Part shown: positions 8,637-16,461 of the stretch, piece by piece
How the letters are laid out: the number at the start of each line of letters is the position of its first letter
Position numbering within the stretch: position 1 is the first letter of the stretch
NCBI GenBank assembly: GCA_018819135.1
Contig: JAHJQK010000030.1
Location: 1-64,000 of the forward strand
Direction of reading: 5' to 3'
DNA: 64,000 nucleotides
Source: Pseudomonadota bacterium
Lineage (GTDB): Bacteria; Desulfobacterota; SM23-61
Made by a program: the position numbers and the translations under genes
The notes under the pieces: generated by a model
The model's database searches: none
Told to the model about the DNA's origin: nothing
Seen by the model: only the letters and a program-made list of their open reading frames with translations

Positions 8637-8670
8637 TTGGGACGCAGATTGGCGCAGATACTCGCAGTTA
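8637..8670. repeat. GACGCAGATT-family dispersed repeat
   Basis: TTGGGACGCAGATTGGCGCAG followed by ATACTCGCAG in the gap between the MNT gene and the antiterminator gene. Same family as the copies at 1512, 12879, 15182, 16428, 37228 and 48911. The remainder of the gap to 8781 shows no gene. Confidence 0.7.
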
Positions 8671-8781
8671 AAGATTTCAAGTCCATTGCCTCCAGGGTGT
8701 CTCAATAAATCTTTAGTAGGGTCAAAAAGGAATTTCCAATACAATATACTTATCACTAATAGTCGAATTTTACAAGATTTT

Positions 8782-9294
8782 TTAAAGAACAGGCTCTACG
8801 CTGGCGCCTTCAATTTCCACCGCAACCGATCTCTTCAGAAGATCAATGGAGATAATCAGTCTTTCTCTCCCCTCCTTGATTTTTACCAGAAAGCCTTCGC
8901 AATCTTTCAAAGGACCGTCGACGACCCGGACAAGCTGTCCTTCTTTCAAATAAGGAAAAGGAGATACGGCCGCCATGCCGTTCAATATCTTTTTTACGGA
9001 TTCGATCTGGGTTTCCGGGACAGGGATTGGCCCCGTTTCATTCCCTAAAATTTTTACCACTCCCGGAGTCTTCAATATTTCCAGCCATATGTGATGGGTA
9101 AGATTTTCATGCACGAATAGATATCCTGAGAAAAGGGCCTTCTGAATCTTTTTCCGTCGATCTTTCCGCCTGCTCCAAACTTCTAATTTAGGAAGAAATA
9201 CATTAATTTTCTTGTCGCTTAACCGCTGATATACGAAATCTTCATGGCGGCTGCGCGTATATAAACAATACCAGCATAAAGGACTATTTTCCAT
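8782..9294 (-). CDS. NusG-family transcription antiterminator (UpxY/RfaH-like)
   Basis: About 170 residues with an NGN domain (WYCLYTRSRHEDFV, KINVFLPKLEVWSRRKDRRKKI, ALFSGYLFV) and a C-terminal KOW domain (KEGQLVRVVDGPLKDCEGFLVKI). Specialised NusG paralogues of this kind ride on RNA polymerase and let it read through long polysaccharide operons. The ATG at 9294 has a good GAGAGA ribosome site; a TTG at 9306 would overlap the rfbD stop as TTGA. It ends the rfbABCD-type operon and precedes only broken polysaccharide genes, so its original target operon may be the decayed one downstream. Confidence 0.85.
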   Translation of the reverse strand: MENSPLCWYCLYTRSRHEDFVYQRLSDKKINVFLPKLEVWSRRKDRRKKIQKALFSGYLFVHENLTHHIWLEILKTPGVVKILGNETGPIPVPETQIESVKKILNGMAAVSPFPYLKEGQLVRVVDGPLKDCEGFLVKIKEGRERLIISIDLLKRSVAVEIEGASVEPVL

Positions 9295-9302
9295 TTTCTC
9301 TC

Positions 9303-10136
9303 TCAAGCAAGATATTCTTTCAATGCCTCTTCCCAGTTCCTCATCTTCTGACCCACGAGGGTTTCGAAGCGATGGCAGTTGAGTATAGAATTCGCCGGGC
9401 GTTCGGCAGGACGGGTTAATTCAGCCGAGGAAATAGGAATGATTGAAATGTGGTCTATATTTTTTTCTCTTAGAATTCGGCGAGCAAACTCATACCAGGT
9501 ACAGGAACCAGAATTGGTGATATGCAGGATTCCCTTCGCCTCTTTCTCCAATAATTTCTCAATGGCCCAACTCAGGTCTTTGGTAAATGTCGGGGCTCCC
9601 CGTTGGTCATTCACCACTCGCAGTTCTTCCTGTTGAGCTGCCAACCGAAGGATGGTATCCACAAAGTTTTTCCCGTGACGGCCAAAAAGCCATTCCGTAC
9701 GGATGATGAGATGATCTCTTAGAATTTCCTGGACGTAATGCTCTCCCAAAAGTTTAGAACTTCCGTGAACATTCAGGGGATGGGGAGGGTCTTCTTCTCG
9801 ATATGGGGCAGAAGATGTTCCATCAAATACGTAGTCCGTACTCAAATGGATCATTCTGGCATTAATGGCTGCACATCCAGCGGCTATATTCCTGGCTCCG
9901 TCTGCATTAACAGCAAAAGCCAATTCCTTATTGGACTCACACCCATCTACATCGGTGTAGGCTGCGGCATTAACTACGACCTGCGGGCGCAGGATTTCAA
10001 TCTCTTTTTGTACCCGGTGCTGATCCGTAATGTCCAAATCTTCTATGTCCCGGGCCAAAACTTGGTGTTTCACTGACAGGGCTGGAACAAGGTCTTTTCC
10101 CAGCATTCCCCGGGCACCGAATACTAAAACTTTCAT
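9303..10136 (-). CDS. rfbD: dTDP-4-dehydrorhamnose reductase RfbD (RmlD)
   Basis: Last step of dTDP-L-rhamnose synthesis, NAD(P)H-dependent reduction of dTDP-4-dehydrorhamnose. Short-chain dehydrogenase fold with GARGMLGKDL at the N-terminus, NAAAYTDVDGCE, STDYVFDGTSSAPY and GAPTFTKDL. The start is the ATG at 10136, which overlaps the rfbB stop by 4 bp; the open frame extends further upstream but only as a shadow of rfbB. An oddity is the catalytic YxxxK motif, which reads HGSSK in place of the usual YGxSK, a CAC codon where TAC is expected. That change should weaken or abolish proton donation. Length 277 residues, normal for the family. Confidence 0.93.
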   Translation of the reverse strand: MKVLVFGARGMLGKDLVPALSVKHQVLARDIEDLDITDQHRVQKEIEILRPQVVVNAAAYTDVDGCESNKELAFAVNADGARNIAAGCAAINARMIHLSTDYVFDGTSSAPYREEDPPHPLNVHGSSKLLGEHYVQEILRDHLIIRTEWLFGRHGKNFVDTILRLAAQQEELRVVNDQRGAPTFTKDLSWAIEKLLEKEAKGILHITNSGSCTWYEFARRILREKNIDHISIIPISSAELTRPAERPANSILNCHRFETLVGQKMRNWEEALKEYLA

Positions 10137-11161
10137 GGCAATCGCTCTTGGTAGTGTTTCCGGTAAAAATCTCGATAGGCTCCGCTCTTGATCCTCTGCC
10201 ACCATTCTTCTTGGCTGAGGTACCAACGAACGGTTTGGCTAAGGCCTTCCTGGAGAGAGTAGATTGGCGACCAACCCAGATCTTTTTGAATTTTCCTAAA
10301 ATCAACAGCATAACGCCGGTCGTGCCCTGGACGATCGGTAACAAAACGAATCAGGGATTTTGGTTTTCCCAGTAGGTTAAGGATGGTCTCAGTAATTTCC
10401 AGGTTGTTTCTTTCTCCGTTCCCTCCGATGTTATAGATCTCCCCTTCCCTGCCTTTTTGTAGAACGAGAGCAAGAGCCCGGCAGTGATCTTCCACGTGAA
10501 TCCAATCCCGGACATTCAGCCCATCCCCGTAGACCGGCAAAGGCTTATTTTCGAGGGCATTGGTGATAAAAAGAGGGATCAGTTTTTCCGGAAATTGATA
10601 AGGGCCGTAATTATTGGAACAGCGGGTGATGACGGCTGGAAAACCGTAGGTTTTGAAATAAGATCGCACCAGGAGGTCAGCTGCGGCCTTACTGGCCGAG
10701 TAGGGACTATTGGGAGACAGGGGTGTATCTTCCCTAAACCCAGGGGCCTCCGGAGAAAGCGATCCGTAGACTTCATCCGTAGAAACCTGGATAAATTTTT
10801 TGATTTTATGCCGCAAAGCGGCATGGAGGAGAACTTGCACTCCCACGACATTGGTTTGAATGAAAAGATCCGGTTCATACAGACTCCGGTCAACATGTGA
10901 TTCGGCGGCAAAATTGATAATGGCTTCTATACCACTTTCCAGAAGGCTGTCCACCAGCTTGCCATCACATATATCTCCGTGGATAAACCGGTAATGCTTA
11001 TGATGGGCAAGGTTGGCTAAATTCTCCAGGTTCCCGGCGTAGGTCAATTTATCCAGATTGAGGACTTCATAATCTCTCTGGTGAGGATTTTCGGGGCCCA
11101 TTAAAAGATGAATAAAGTTGGACCCGATAAATCCTGCTCCACCAGTAACTAATATTTTCAT
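10133..11161 (-). CDS. rfbB: dTDP-glucose 4,6-dehydratase RfbB (RmlB)
   Basis: Converts dTDP-glucose to dTDP-4-keto-6-deoxyglucose. Extended SDR with GGAGFIGSNFIH at the N-terminus, AAESHVDRS, STDEVYGSL, the catalytic YSASKAAADL, and RCSNNYGPYQFPEKLIP, all specific to RmlB. It has 342 residues, the usual size. It overlaps rfbD by 4 bp and is preceded by an 81-bp palindromic spacer after rfbC. The enzyme looks intact. Confidence 0.97.
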   Translation of the reverse strand: MKILVTGGAGFIGSNFIHLLMGPENPHQRDYEVLNLDKLTYAGNLENLANLAHHKHYRFIHGDICDGKLVDSLLESGIEAIINFAAESHVDRSLYEPDLFIQTNVVGVQVLLHAALRHKIKKFIQVSTDEVYGSLSPEAPGFREDTPLSPNSPYSASKAAADLLVRSYFKTYGFPAVITRCSNNYGPYQFPEKLIPLFITNALENKPLPVYGDGLNVRDWIHVEDHCRALALVLQKGREGEIYNIGGNGERNNLEITETILNLLGKPKSLIRFVTDRPGHDRRYAVDFRKIQKDLGWSPIYSLQEGLSQTVRWYLSQEEWWQRIKSGAYRDFYRKHYQERLP

Positions 11162-11178
11162 AATAAATACCGTAAAAT

Positions 11179-11237
11179 GTGAGAGGTAAGATGAAAGAGG
11201 TGAAAGCTAATCTCACTTCTCACCTCTTACTTCTCAC
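11179..11237. repeat. imperfect palindromic GTGAGAGGTAAG-type spacer repeat
   Basis: Left arm GTGAGAGGTAAGATGAAAG, right arm TCACTTCTCACCTCTTAC, giving an imperfect inverted repeat built from short repeated words, between rfbC and rfbB. It resembles the word-like palindromes at 33405-33435, 44985-45045 and 57497-57569. Confidence 0.5.
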
Positions 11238-11242
11238 CATTT

Positions 11243-11698
11243 TTACCCATCTTTTCTTGACCAATCGTAAGGAATTTCTCCCCTATGAGGTTCAACCCGA
11301 TACTCATCCGGATCCTGATAAGAATATACCTCGGTAGGGCAGTTGATTACCATGGCCTCACGCTCACTGATGCATTTGAACCCATGGAAGACCAGCGGCG
11401 GAATCTGTAAAAGAATGGGATTGTGATCGCCCATAAAAAATTCATTGATTTCTTTGTAGGTGGGAGAACCCTCCCGGCCATCATAAAGGACGACTTTCAT
11501 CACCCCTTTTATAACTACAAAATGATCCACTTGTTTTTTATGGTAATGCCAGGCCTTCACAGCCCCCGGGTAGGCGGTGGTCAAGTAAACCTGACCGAAT
11601 TTAAGAAAGATTTCATCGTCGGCCCGGAGCATCTCCATCAAGCGCCCGCGTTCGTCCGAAATCACCTTGAGCTTTTTAATTTTCACCCCGTTGATCAT
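11243..11698 (-). CDS. rfbC: dTDP-4-dehydrorhamnose 3,5-epimerase family protein RfbC
   Basis: Cupin-fold epimerase of 151 residues. SDERGRLMEMLRADD, GQVYLTTAYPGAVKAWHYHKKQ and PPLVFHGF match the RmlC-like family; the histidine in the WHYHKKQ strand lies where the catalytic base is expected. It is shorter than classical RmlC (about 180 residues) and closer to the short dTDP-4-dehydrorhamnose 3,5-epimerase-like group. Position between rfbA and rfbB supports the rhamnose role. A 45-codon ORF ends 1 bp before its start. Confidence 0.85.
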   Translation of the reverse strand: MINGVKIKKLKVISDERGRLMEMLRADDEIFLKFGQVYLTTAYPGAVKAWHYHKKQVDHFVVIKGVMKVVLYDGREGSPTYKEINEFFMGDHNPILLQIPPLVFHGFKCISEREAMVINCPTEVYSYQDPDEYRVEPHRGEIPYDWSRKDG

Positions 11699-11699
11699 A

Positions 11700-11837
11700 C
11701 TAAATAATCATTTCTGCCACCGAGGGCATAAAGGCCAGAGAGTTGTAACCTGCTTCCCAAAAATGGATTAATTTGGCAAGTCTTTGTCGATGCCAAAATT
11801 TCTTCCTATGCTTCAAATGCCTATATAGACAAGCCAT
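11700..11837 (-). other. small ORF directly upstream of rfbC
   Basis: ATG-started frame of 45 residues, rich in basic and aromatic residues (LKHRKKFWHRQRLAKLIHFW), ending 1 bp before the rfbC ATG. That spacing fits translational coupling. The peptide looks more like the tail of a larger enzyme than a random frame, so it may be a gene remnant. No family recognised. Confidence 0.35.
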
Positions 11838-11845
11838 TTTAAAAA

Positions 11846-12610
11846 TTACTCTCTGTGATCTCTGTGCGCTCTGTGGCTAATATTATAATTTATTGCTCCG
11901 GTTTGGGCAACCAAATTACTTGCCCGCAAGAGAGATTCGAACGTTCCGGCGTCCGTCCACCACCCCTCCAAGATTTCATAGGTTAAATTGCCCCGGCGGA
12001 TGTATTCGTTATTTACATCGGTAATCTCTAATTCCCCACGGGCTGATGGCTTCAAGTTACGAATAATATCAAAAACCCCGGCGTCATACATATAAATGCC
12101 GATTACCGCTAGCTTAGACCTGGGCATTGCCGGCTTTTCATCGATGCGGATGATTTTGTCTCCTTTGATTTCTGGTACTCCGAAACGCTGCAGGTCCGGA
12201 ACCTCCTTCAACAAAATCTTGGCTCCGCTCTCCTGCTTTTCGAAATCCTTTACTGCATTCAGAATGTTAGTTTCAATGATATTGTCTCCCAGAACCACAC
12301 AGATTTTTTTCTGGTCGGAAAAATACTCTGCCAAAAATAAGGCGGCGGCAATTCCGCCTTCTCCTTCCTGGTAGGTGTAATTGATATGCTGCAGTCCGAA
12401 TTCTTTCCCGTTCCCCAAAAGGCGAAGAAAATCCCCGGCGTTGTTTCCGCCAGTAACAATCAAAATATCCCGAATTCCCGCGTTGACCAACGTCTGCAGC
12501 GGGTAATAAATCATGGGTTTGTCATGAACGGGAAGGAGATGCTTGTTGGTGATTTTGGTTAGCGGGAAAAGCCTCGTTCCCAGCCCTCCCGCTAGAATAA
12601 TACCTTTCAT
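11846..12610 (-). CDS. rfbA: glucose-1-phosphate thymidylyltransferase RfbA (RmlA)
   Basis: Makes dTDP-glucose from dTTP and glucose-1-phosphate, entry of the rhamnose pathway. N-terminal GGLGTRLFPLT is the nucleotidyltransferase signature, followed by KPMIYYPLQTL, VVLGDNI and the EKPAMPRSKLAVIGIYMYD block. The 254-residue length places it in the shorter RmlA group. The final residues HRAHRDHRE are not family sequence: they are translated from a copy of the CACAGAG intergenic repeat that has moved into the end of the gene. The active-site part appears complete. Confidence 0.93.
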   Translation of the reverse strand: MKGIILAGGLGTRLFPLTKITNKHLLPVHDKPMIYYPLQTLVNAGIRDILIVTGGNNAGDFLRLLGNGKEFGLQHINYTYQEGEGGIAAALFLAEYFSDQKKICVVLGDNIIETNILNAVKDFEKQESGAKILLKEVPDLQRFGVPEIKGDKIIRIDEKPAMPRSKLAVIGIYMYDAGVFDIIRNLKPSARGELEITDVNNEYIRRGNLTYEILEGWWTDAGTFESLLRASNLVAQTGAINYNISHRAHRDHRE

Positions 12611-12644
12611 CTTTTCTCCTCCTACGTTGATTGAATATGAATTT

Positions 12645-12711
12645 TTTTGTTGGACGCAGATTCACCCTGTTAGATGTTTACCATCTAACAGGGTAAACAC
12701 AGTTTCTCTGG
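12645..12711. repeat. hairpin module of the composite dispersed repeat (second copy)
   Basis: Contains ACCCTGTTAGATG (12664-12676) and its exact complement CATCTAACAGGGT (12682-12694) around a 5-nt loop: a perfect 13-bp stem. The flanks TTGGACGCAGATTC and GTAAACACAG match the reverse complement of 1582-1650. It is separated from its module A partner (12857-12917) by the MITE-like insertion. Confidence 0.8.
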
Positions 12712-12716
12712 ATAAT

Positions 12717-12864
12717 AAAAAAGATGACTTCATAAAAAGTCGTCACTCCCGCGGAAGCGGGAGTCCAGAGAGAATGTAACTATCTGAGAATACTGAATTC
12801 CCGCTTTCACGGGAATGACTACAAAGAGCATTTTCAGACATTTTACGAGATCATCAAAAAAGAT
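12717..12864. mobile_element. MITE-like element with 9-bp target duplication
   Basis: A 130-bp insert (12726-12855) flanked by exact direct repeats AAAAAAGAT (12717-12725 and 12856-12864). Its ends are imperfect inverted repeats: TCATAAAAAGTC inside the left end matches the reverse complement of the right end (TCGTAAAATGTC) at 10 of 12 positions. Inside are two REP-type hairpins, CTCCCGCGGAAGCGGGAG and TTCCCGCTTTCACGGGAA. It encodes no protein. The site lacking the insert exists at 1512-1650, which shows that it interrupted a pre-existing composite repeat. A related pair of hairpins sits at 31519-31593. Confidence 0.75.
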
Positions 12865-12917
12865 TCACAGAAAATATATATCTGCGTTTATCTGCGACAA
12901 TCTGCGTCCCAATAAAT
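12857..12917. repeat. module A of the composite dispersed repeat (second copy)
   Basis: Nearly identical to the reverse complement of 1512-1570: the sequence from AGATTCACAGAAAATATATA through ATCTGCGTCCCAATAAAT differs at only about two positions. Ends immediately before the stop of the UDP-xylose synthase gene. Confidence 0.8.
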
Positions 12918-13862
12918 TTAAATCGATTTTCTGGCTATCTTTTTCTGGAAATAGGGAACTGTTCTTCTGATTCCTTCCCGCAATTTGACCTGAGGGTGCC
13001 AATTCAAAACTTTTCGGGCCTTGTTGATATCCGGTTGACGGACTCGGGGATCATCTACGGGAAGCGGCTGATGGACGATTCTGGATTTACTTCCCGTAAT
13101 TTCCAAGACCATTTTGGCAAAATCTGCGATGGAAAATTCATCCGGATTTCCCAGGTTGACTGGTTCAGTTTCTTGCGCAAAAAGTAACTTAAAAATTCCC
13201 TCGACCAGATCATCAACATAGCAGAAACTGCGGGTCTGGGAACCATCCCCATAAATCGTTAAATCCTCACCTTGCAAGGCCTGCAGGATAAAATTAGGAA
13301 CGACCCGGCCGTCATTCAAACGCATGCGGGGACCGTAGGTGTTGAAAATTCTGGCAATACGTGTGGGCACCCCGTGATAACGATGATAAGCCATGGTCAG
13401 GGCCTCGGCAAAGCGTTTGGCTTCGTCGTATACTCCCCGGGGGCCGATGGGATTTACATTTCCCCAGTAATCTTCTGCTTGCGGATGGGCGAGCGGGTCG
13501 CCATAAACTTCTGAGGTGGAGGCCAGGAGAAAACATGCTTTTTTGGCCAAGGCCAAACCCAGTACTTTATGTGTTCCCAGAGCCCCCACTTTCAAGGTCT
13601 GAATGGGTAGCTGAAGATAGTCAATCGGACTGGCCGGAGAGGCAAAATGCAGAACATAATCTAAAGATCCTTCGATAAAAATATAATTCGTCACATCGTA
13701 TTGAATAAATTGAAATCGGCGTTGACCAGCCAGGTGGGCAATATTATCCGTTGAGCCCGTGAGCAGGTTGTCCATGCAGATAACTTCCAGCCCCTCGGCC
13801 AGCAGCCGATCGCACAGATGAGATCCCAGGAAACCCGCTCCGCCAGTGATTAAAGCCCGCAT
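12918..13862 (-). CDS. UDP-glucuronate decarboxylase / UDP-xylose synthase-like SDR
   Basis: Extended SDR of 314 residues. [14 protein letters not shown] binds [13 protein letters not shown] and [12 protein letters not shown] are typical of UDP-xylose synthases; the catalytic segment is [13 protein letters not shown], with Tyr and Lys in place. [14 protein letters not shown] is the usual C-terminal motif. The ATG at 13862 follows a strong GGGAGG site; an upstream start at 13895 lies inside ugd. The upstream neighbour ugd makes UDP-glucuronate, the substrate of this enzyme, so the pair should give UDP-xylose. C-terminal residues end in a basic KKIARKSI tail. Confidence 0.9.
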   Translation of the reverse strand: MRALITGGAGFLGSHLCDRLLAEGLEVICMDNLLTGSTDNIAHLAGQRRFQFIQYDVTNYIFIEGSLDYVLHFASPASPIDYLQLPIQTLKVGALGTHKVLGLALAKKACFLLASTSEVYGDPLAHPQAEDYWGNVNPIGPRGVYDEAKRFAEALTMAYHRYHGVPTRIARIFNTYGPRMRLNDGRVVPNFILQALQGEDLTIYGDGSQTRSFCYVDDLVEGIFKLLFAQETEPVNLGNPDEFSIADFAKMVLEITGSKSRIVHQPLPVDDPRVRQPDINKARKVLNWHPQVKLREGIRRTVPYFQKKIARKSI

Positions 13863-13863
13863 T

Positions 13864-15162
13864 CTACCTCCCCACCCCAGAATATTTAAAACCAAGCTCT
13901 CTCAACTTGGCCGGTTCGTAAATATTACGCAAATCCAGGAATACCGGATTCTTCATGATGTTTTTCAATTTTTTCAGGTCAAGGTTGCGAAACTGGTTCC
14001 ATTCCGTAATAATCAACAAAGCATCAGATCCCTTGGCCACGTCATATGGATCTTTTCCATATTCAATCTTCTTGAATATTTTTCGAGCTGCTTCCATGGC
14101 TTTGGGGTCATAAGCCTTGATTTTCGCTCCCTCTTTCTGTAAGGATGAGATAATCTTTAAGGAAGGTGCTTCCCGCAGGTCATCGGTGTTGGGCTTGAAA
14201 GAAAGCCCCAAGACCGCGATGGTTTTCCCTTTCAAGTTTCCCACGGCTTCCTTTACTTTGGCAACCATTCGCTCTTTTTGTTTTTCGTTAACTTTCATCA
14301 CCGAGCGCGCAATTTCAAACCTGTATCCTTGCTTTTCGGCAATTTTAGATATACCCAAAGTATCCTTGGGAAAACAAGAGCCGCCATAACCAGGTCCGGC
14401 GTGCAAAAATTTCGACCCGATCCTCTGATCCAGTCCCATTCCTTTGGCTACAACGTTCACATCCGCGCCTACTTTTTCACAAATATTGGCAATCTCGTTG
14501 ATAAAAGAAATCTTGGTGGCCAGAAAGGCGTTGGAGGCATACTTGATCATCTCGGCGGTTTCGATATTGGTGATCACGAAGGGGGCCTCGATCAAATAAA
14601 GAGGGCTATAAAGGTCCTTCATGATGGCCATGGCCTGCTCGCTGGAGGCCCCGATGACCACGCGGTTGGGGCGCATGAAATCTTCGATGGCCGCTCCTTC
14701 CCGCAAAAATTCGGGGTTGGAGACGATATCGAAGTTAACTTTTTTCCTTTCATATTGTTGGGCGACTTTGCGGATTCTTTCGCCGGTACCTATGGGAACG
14801 GTGCTCTTAGTGGCAATGACCTTGTATCCGTTCAAATTCTCCCCGATCTTCCTGGCCACTTCATCAATGTAGGTCATGTCCACAGAACCGTCTTTCTTGG
14901 GAGGAGTTCCCACGGCGATGAAAATAACCAGAGACTTCTCAACCGCTTTATCGATTTCCGTGGTGAACACCAACCTCCCTTCCCGCAGATTTCTTTTGAC
15001 CATCTCCTCCAGCCCGGGTTCAAAAATGGGAGAGGTTCCCTTTTGGAGCAAGGCAATCTTCTGTTCATCATTATCCACACAGGTGACGTTCAGTCCGAAT
15101 TCCGCAAAGCAGGTTCCGGTAACTAAACCCACATATCCTGTACCAATCACGCAGATATTCAT
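13864..15162 (-). CDS. ugd: UDP-glucose 6-dehydrogenase
   Basis: Oxidises UDP-glucose twice to UDP-glucuronate. N-terminal NAD-binding [43 protein letters not shown], the catalytic cysteine in [12 protein letters not shown] (about residue 260) and the C-terminal [18 protein letters not shown]. 432 residues, normal. One base separates its stop from the xylose synthase start, so the two are one transcription unit. All active-site residues that can be recognised are present. Confidence 0.97.
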   Translation of the reverse strand: MNICVIGTGYVGLVTGTCFAEFGLNVTCVDNDEQKIALLQKGTSPIFEPGLEEMVKRNLREGRLVFTTEIDKAVEKSLVIFIAVGTPPKKDGSVDMTYIDEVARKIGENLNGYKVIATKSTVPIGTGERIRKVAQQYERKKVNFDIVSNPEFLREGAAIEDFMRPNRVVIGASSEQAMAIMKDLYSPLYLIEAPFVITNIETAEMIKYASNAFLATKISFINEIANICEKVGADVNVVAKGMGLDQRIGSKFLHAGPGYGGSCFPKDTLGISKIAEKQGYRFEIARSVMKVNEKQKERMVAKVKEAVGNLKGKTIAVLGLSFKPNTDDLREAPSLKIISSLQKEGAKIKAYDPKAMEAARKIFKKIEYGKDPYDVAKGSDALLIITEWNQFRNLDLKKLKNIMKNPVFLDLRNIYEPAKLRELGFKYSGVGR

Positions 15163-15181
15163 GGCTCACTCCATTAAATTT

Positions 15182-15216
15182 AATAGGACGCAGATTTACG
15201 CAGATAATCGCAGAAA
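15182..15216. repeat. GACGCAGATT-family dispersed repeat
   Basis: AGGACGCAGATTTACGCAG followed by ATAATCGCAGAAAC, just upstream of ugd. Module A family member. Confidence 0.65.
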
Positions 15217-15232
15217 CAAAAAAGACGCTGTG

Positions 15233-15255
15233 CGCATAGCGCTAAGCGCTATGCG
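15233..15255 (-). terminator. perfect 10-bp hairpin, possible terminator
   Basis: CGCATAGCGC and GCGCTATGCG surround a 3-nt loop. Read on the minus strand, a run of six T follows about nine bases after the stem, between the epimerase gene (upstream) and ugd (downstream). That fits a weak intrinsic terminator; the distance to the T run is longer than usual. Confidence 0.4.
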
Positions 15256-15366
15256 ACTTTCTGCACATCCATGTCCAAAAAGGGATTTCCTATACAATTT
15301 AATTGTTTACGAAATTTATAATACAATAGCTGCTAAAAAGCAAGGCAGGAATTAGGGGTGGTCATT

Positions 15367-16383
15367 TTACTTAGGCATTCTTCCCTTTTCCTGGAACCTT
15401 TTCCAGGTCGCTTGGAGGCCGGCTTCGAACTCAATCTTCACTGTATATCCGAGATGTGACTTGGCCAGGTCGATGGAAGCGAGGGAATGCCGGACCTCTC
15501 CGCTTCGCGGTTGCGCATATTGGGGGGCAATTTGGCGGTTCGAGATTTTTTGCAGGGAAGAGAGTAGGCTGTTGATCGTGATTTGCCGGCCGCAGGCAAT
15601 GTTAAAAACTCGACCGGAAATTCCCGGAGTTTCCATGGCCAATAAATTGGCCTGCACTACATTGGCGACATAAGTGAAGTCGCGGGATTGTTGCCCATCT
15701 CCGTAAATGATGGGGGAGTTTCCTTCGAGTAGAGCGGTAATAAACTTGGGAATTACAGCGGCGTAGATCGATTGCGGATCCTGGCGCGGGCCAAATACAT
15801 TGAAATATCTCAGAGAAACGGTTTCCAAACCATAGAGCTCGGAAAAAATCCGGCAGTACTGCTCGCCCATTAATTTCGTCGCTGCATAAGGAGATTGAGG
15901 ATGGGGAGGAAGAGTTTCACTTTTCGGCATACTTTCATCCGGGCGGGGTGAGATATTCCCGTAAACCGACGAGGAGGAAGCATAGATGACCCTTTGCACC
16001 TTTGCTTCTTTGGCAGCCTGGAGGATGTTAAGGGTGCCGGTGGCGTTGGTCCGGTGGGAGGTGATAGGGTCTTCCACCGACCTTGGCACGGATCCGAGTG
16101 CAGCCAGATGAAAAACAAAGGAAACCCCCTGACATGCCTTGCGACAGGTTTCAAGATCCGCGATGTCCCCCCGGATAAATTCTCCTTTATCTCCCAAGGG
16201 AGCGATACGGAACCCTTCCTTAGAATCGGGAAATTTAAACTGAGAATTTCCCATCGCCTCTTCCAGATTCTCTTTCTTCCCGGTGCTCAGGTTATCCAAA
16301 ACCCGAACTTGATAGCCGTTTTTGCCAAGGGCTTCAACAAGGTGAGAACCAATGAATCCCGCTCCTCCAGTAACCAAAATCAT
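15367..16383 (-). CDS. NAD-dependent UDP-hexose 4-epimerase (WbpP/GalE-like)
   Basis: Extended SDR, 338 residues from the ATG at 16383; a longer frame to 16452 is unlikely because the family starts at MILVTGGAGFIGSHL. Key motifs are HLAALGSVPRSVEDP, YASSSSVYG, SPYAATKLMGEQY with the catalytic Tyr and Lys, and RYFNVFGPRQDP. VPRSVEDP and YFNVFGPRQDP are characteristic of UDP-N-acetylglucosamine 4-epimerases such as WbpP, so UDP-GlcNAc/UDP-GalNAc is the likely substrate, but UDP-Glc/Gal cannot be excluded. A GACGCAGAT repeat lies at its 5' side (16428-16452). Confidence 0.85.
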   Translation of the reverse strand: MILVTGGAGFIGSHLVEALGKNGYQVRVLDNLSTGKKENLEEAMGNSQFKFPDSKEGFRIAPLGDKGEFIRGDIADLETCRKACQGVSFVFHLAALGSVPRSVEDPITSHRTNATGTLNILQAAKEAKVQRVIYASSSSVYGNISPRPDESMPKSETLPPHPQSPYAATKLMGEQYCRIFSELYGLETVSLRYFNVFGPRQDPQSIYAAVIPKFITALLEGNSPIIYGDGQQSRDFTYVANVVQANLLAMETPGISGRVFNIACGRQITINSLLSSLQKISNRQIAPQYAQPRSGEVRHSLASIDLAKSHLGYTVKIEFEAGLQATWKRFQEKGRMPK

Positions 16384-16461
16384 ATTTTCTTTTTCCGCCT
16401 CTCTTTTCTTTAAAATCAAAAAAATCAATGGGACGCAGATAACCGCAAACAATTAAAGAGA

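Noticed and set aside
14278-15126. 282-codon plus-strand frame opposite ugd
   Set aside because: Antisense to a strongly conserved gene, no recognisable protein features; a shadow frame.
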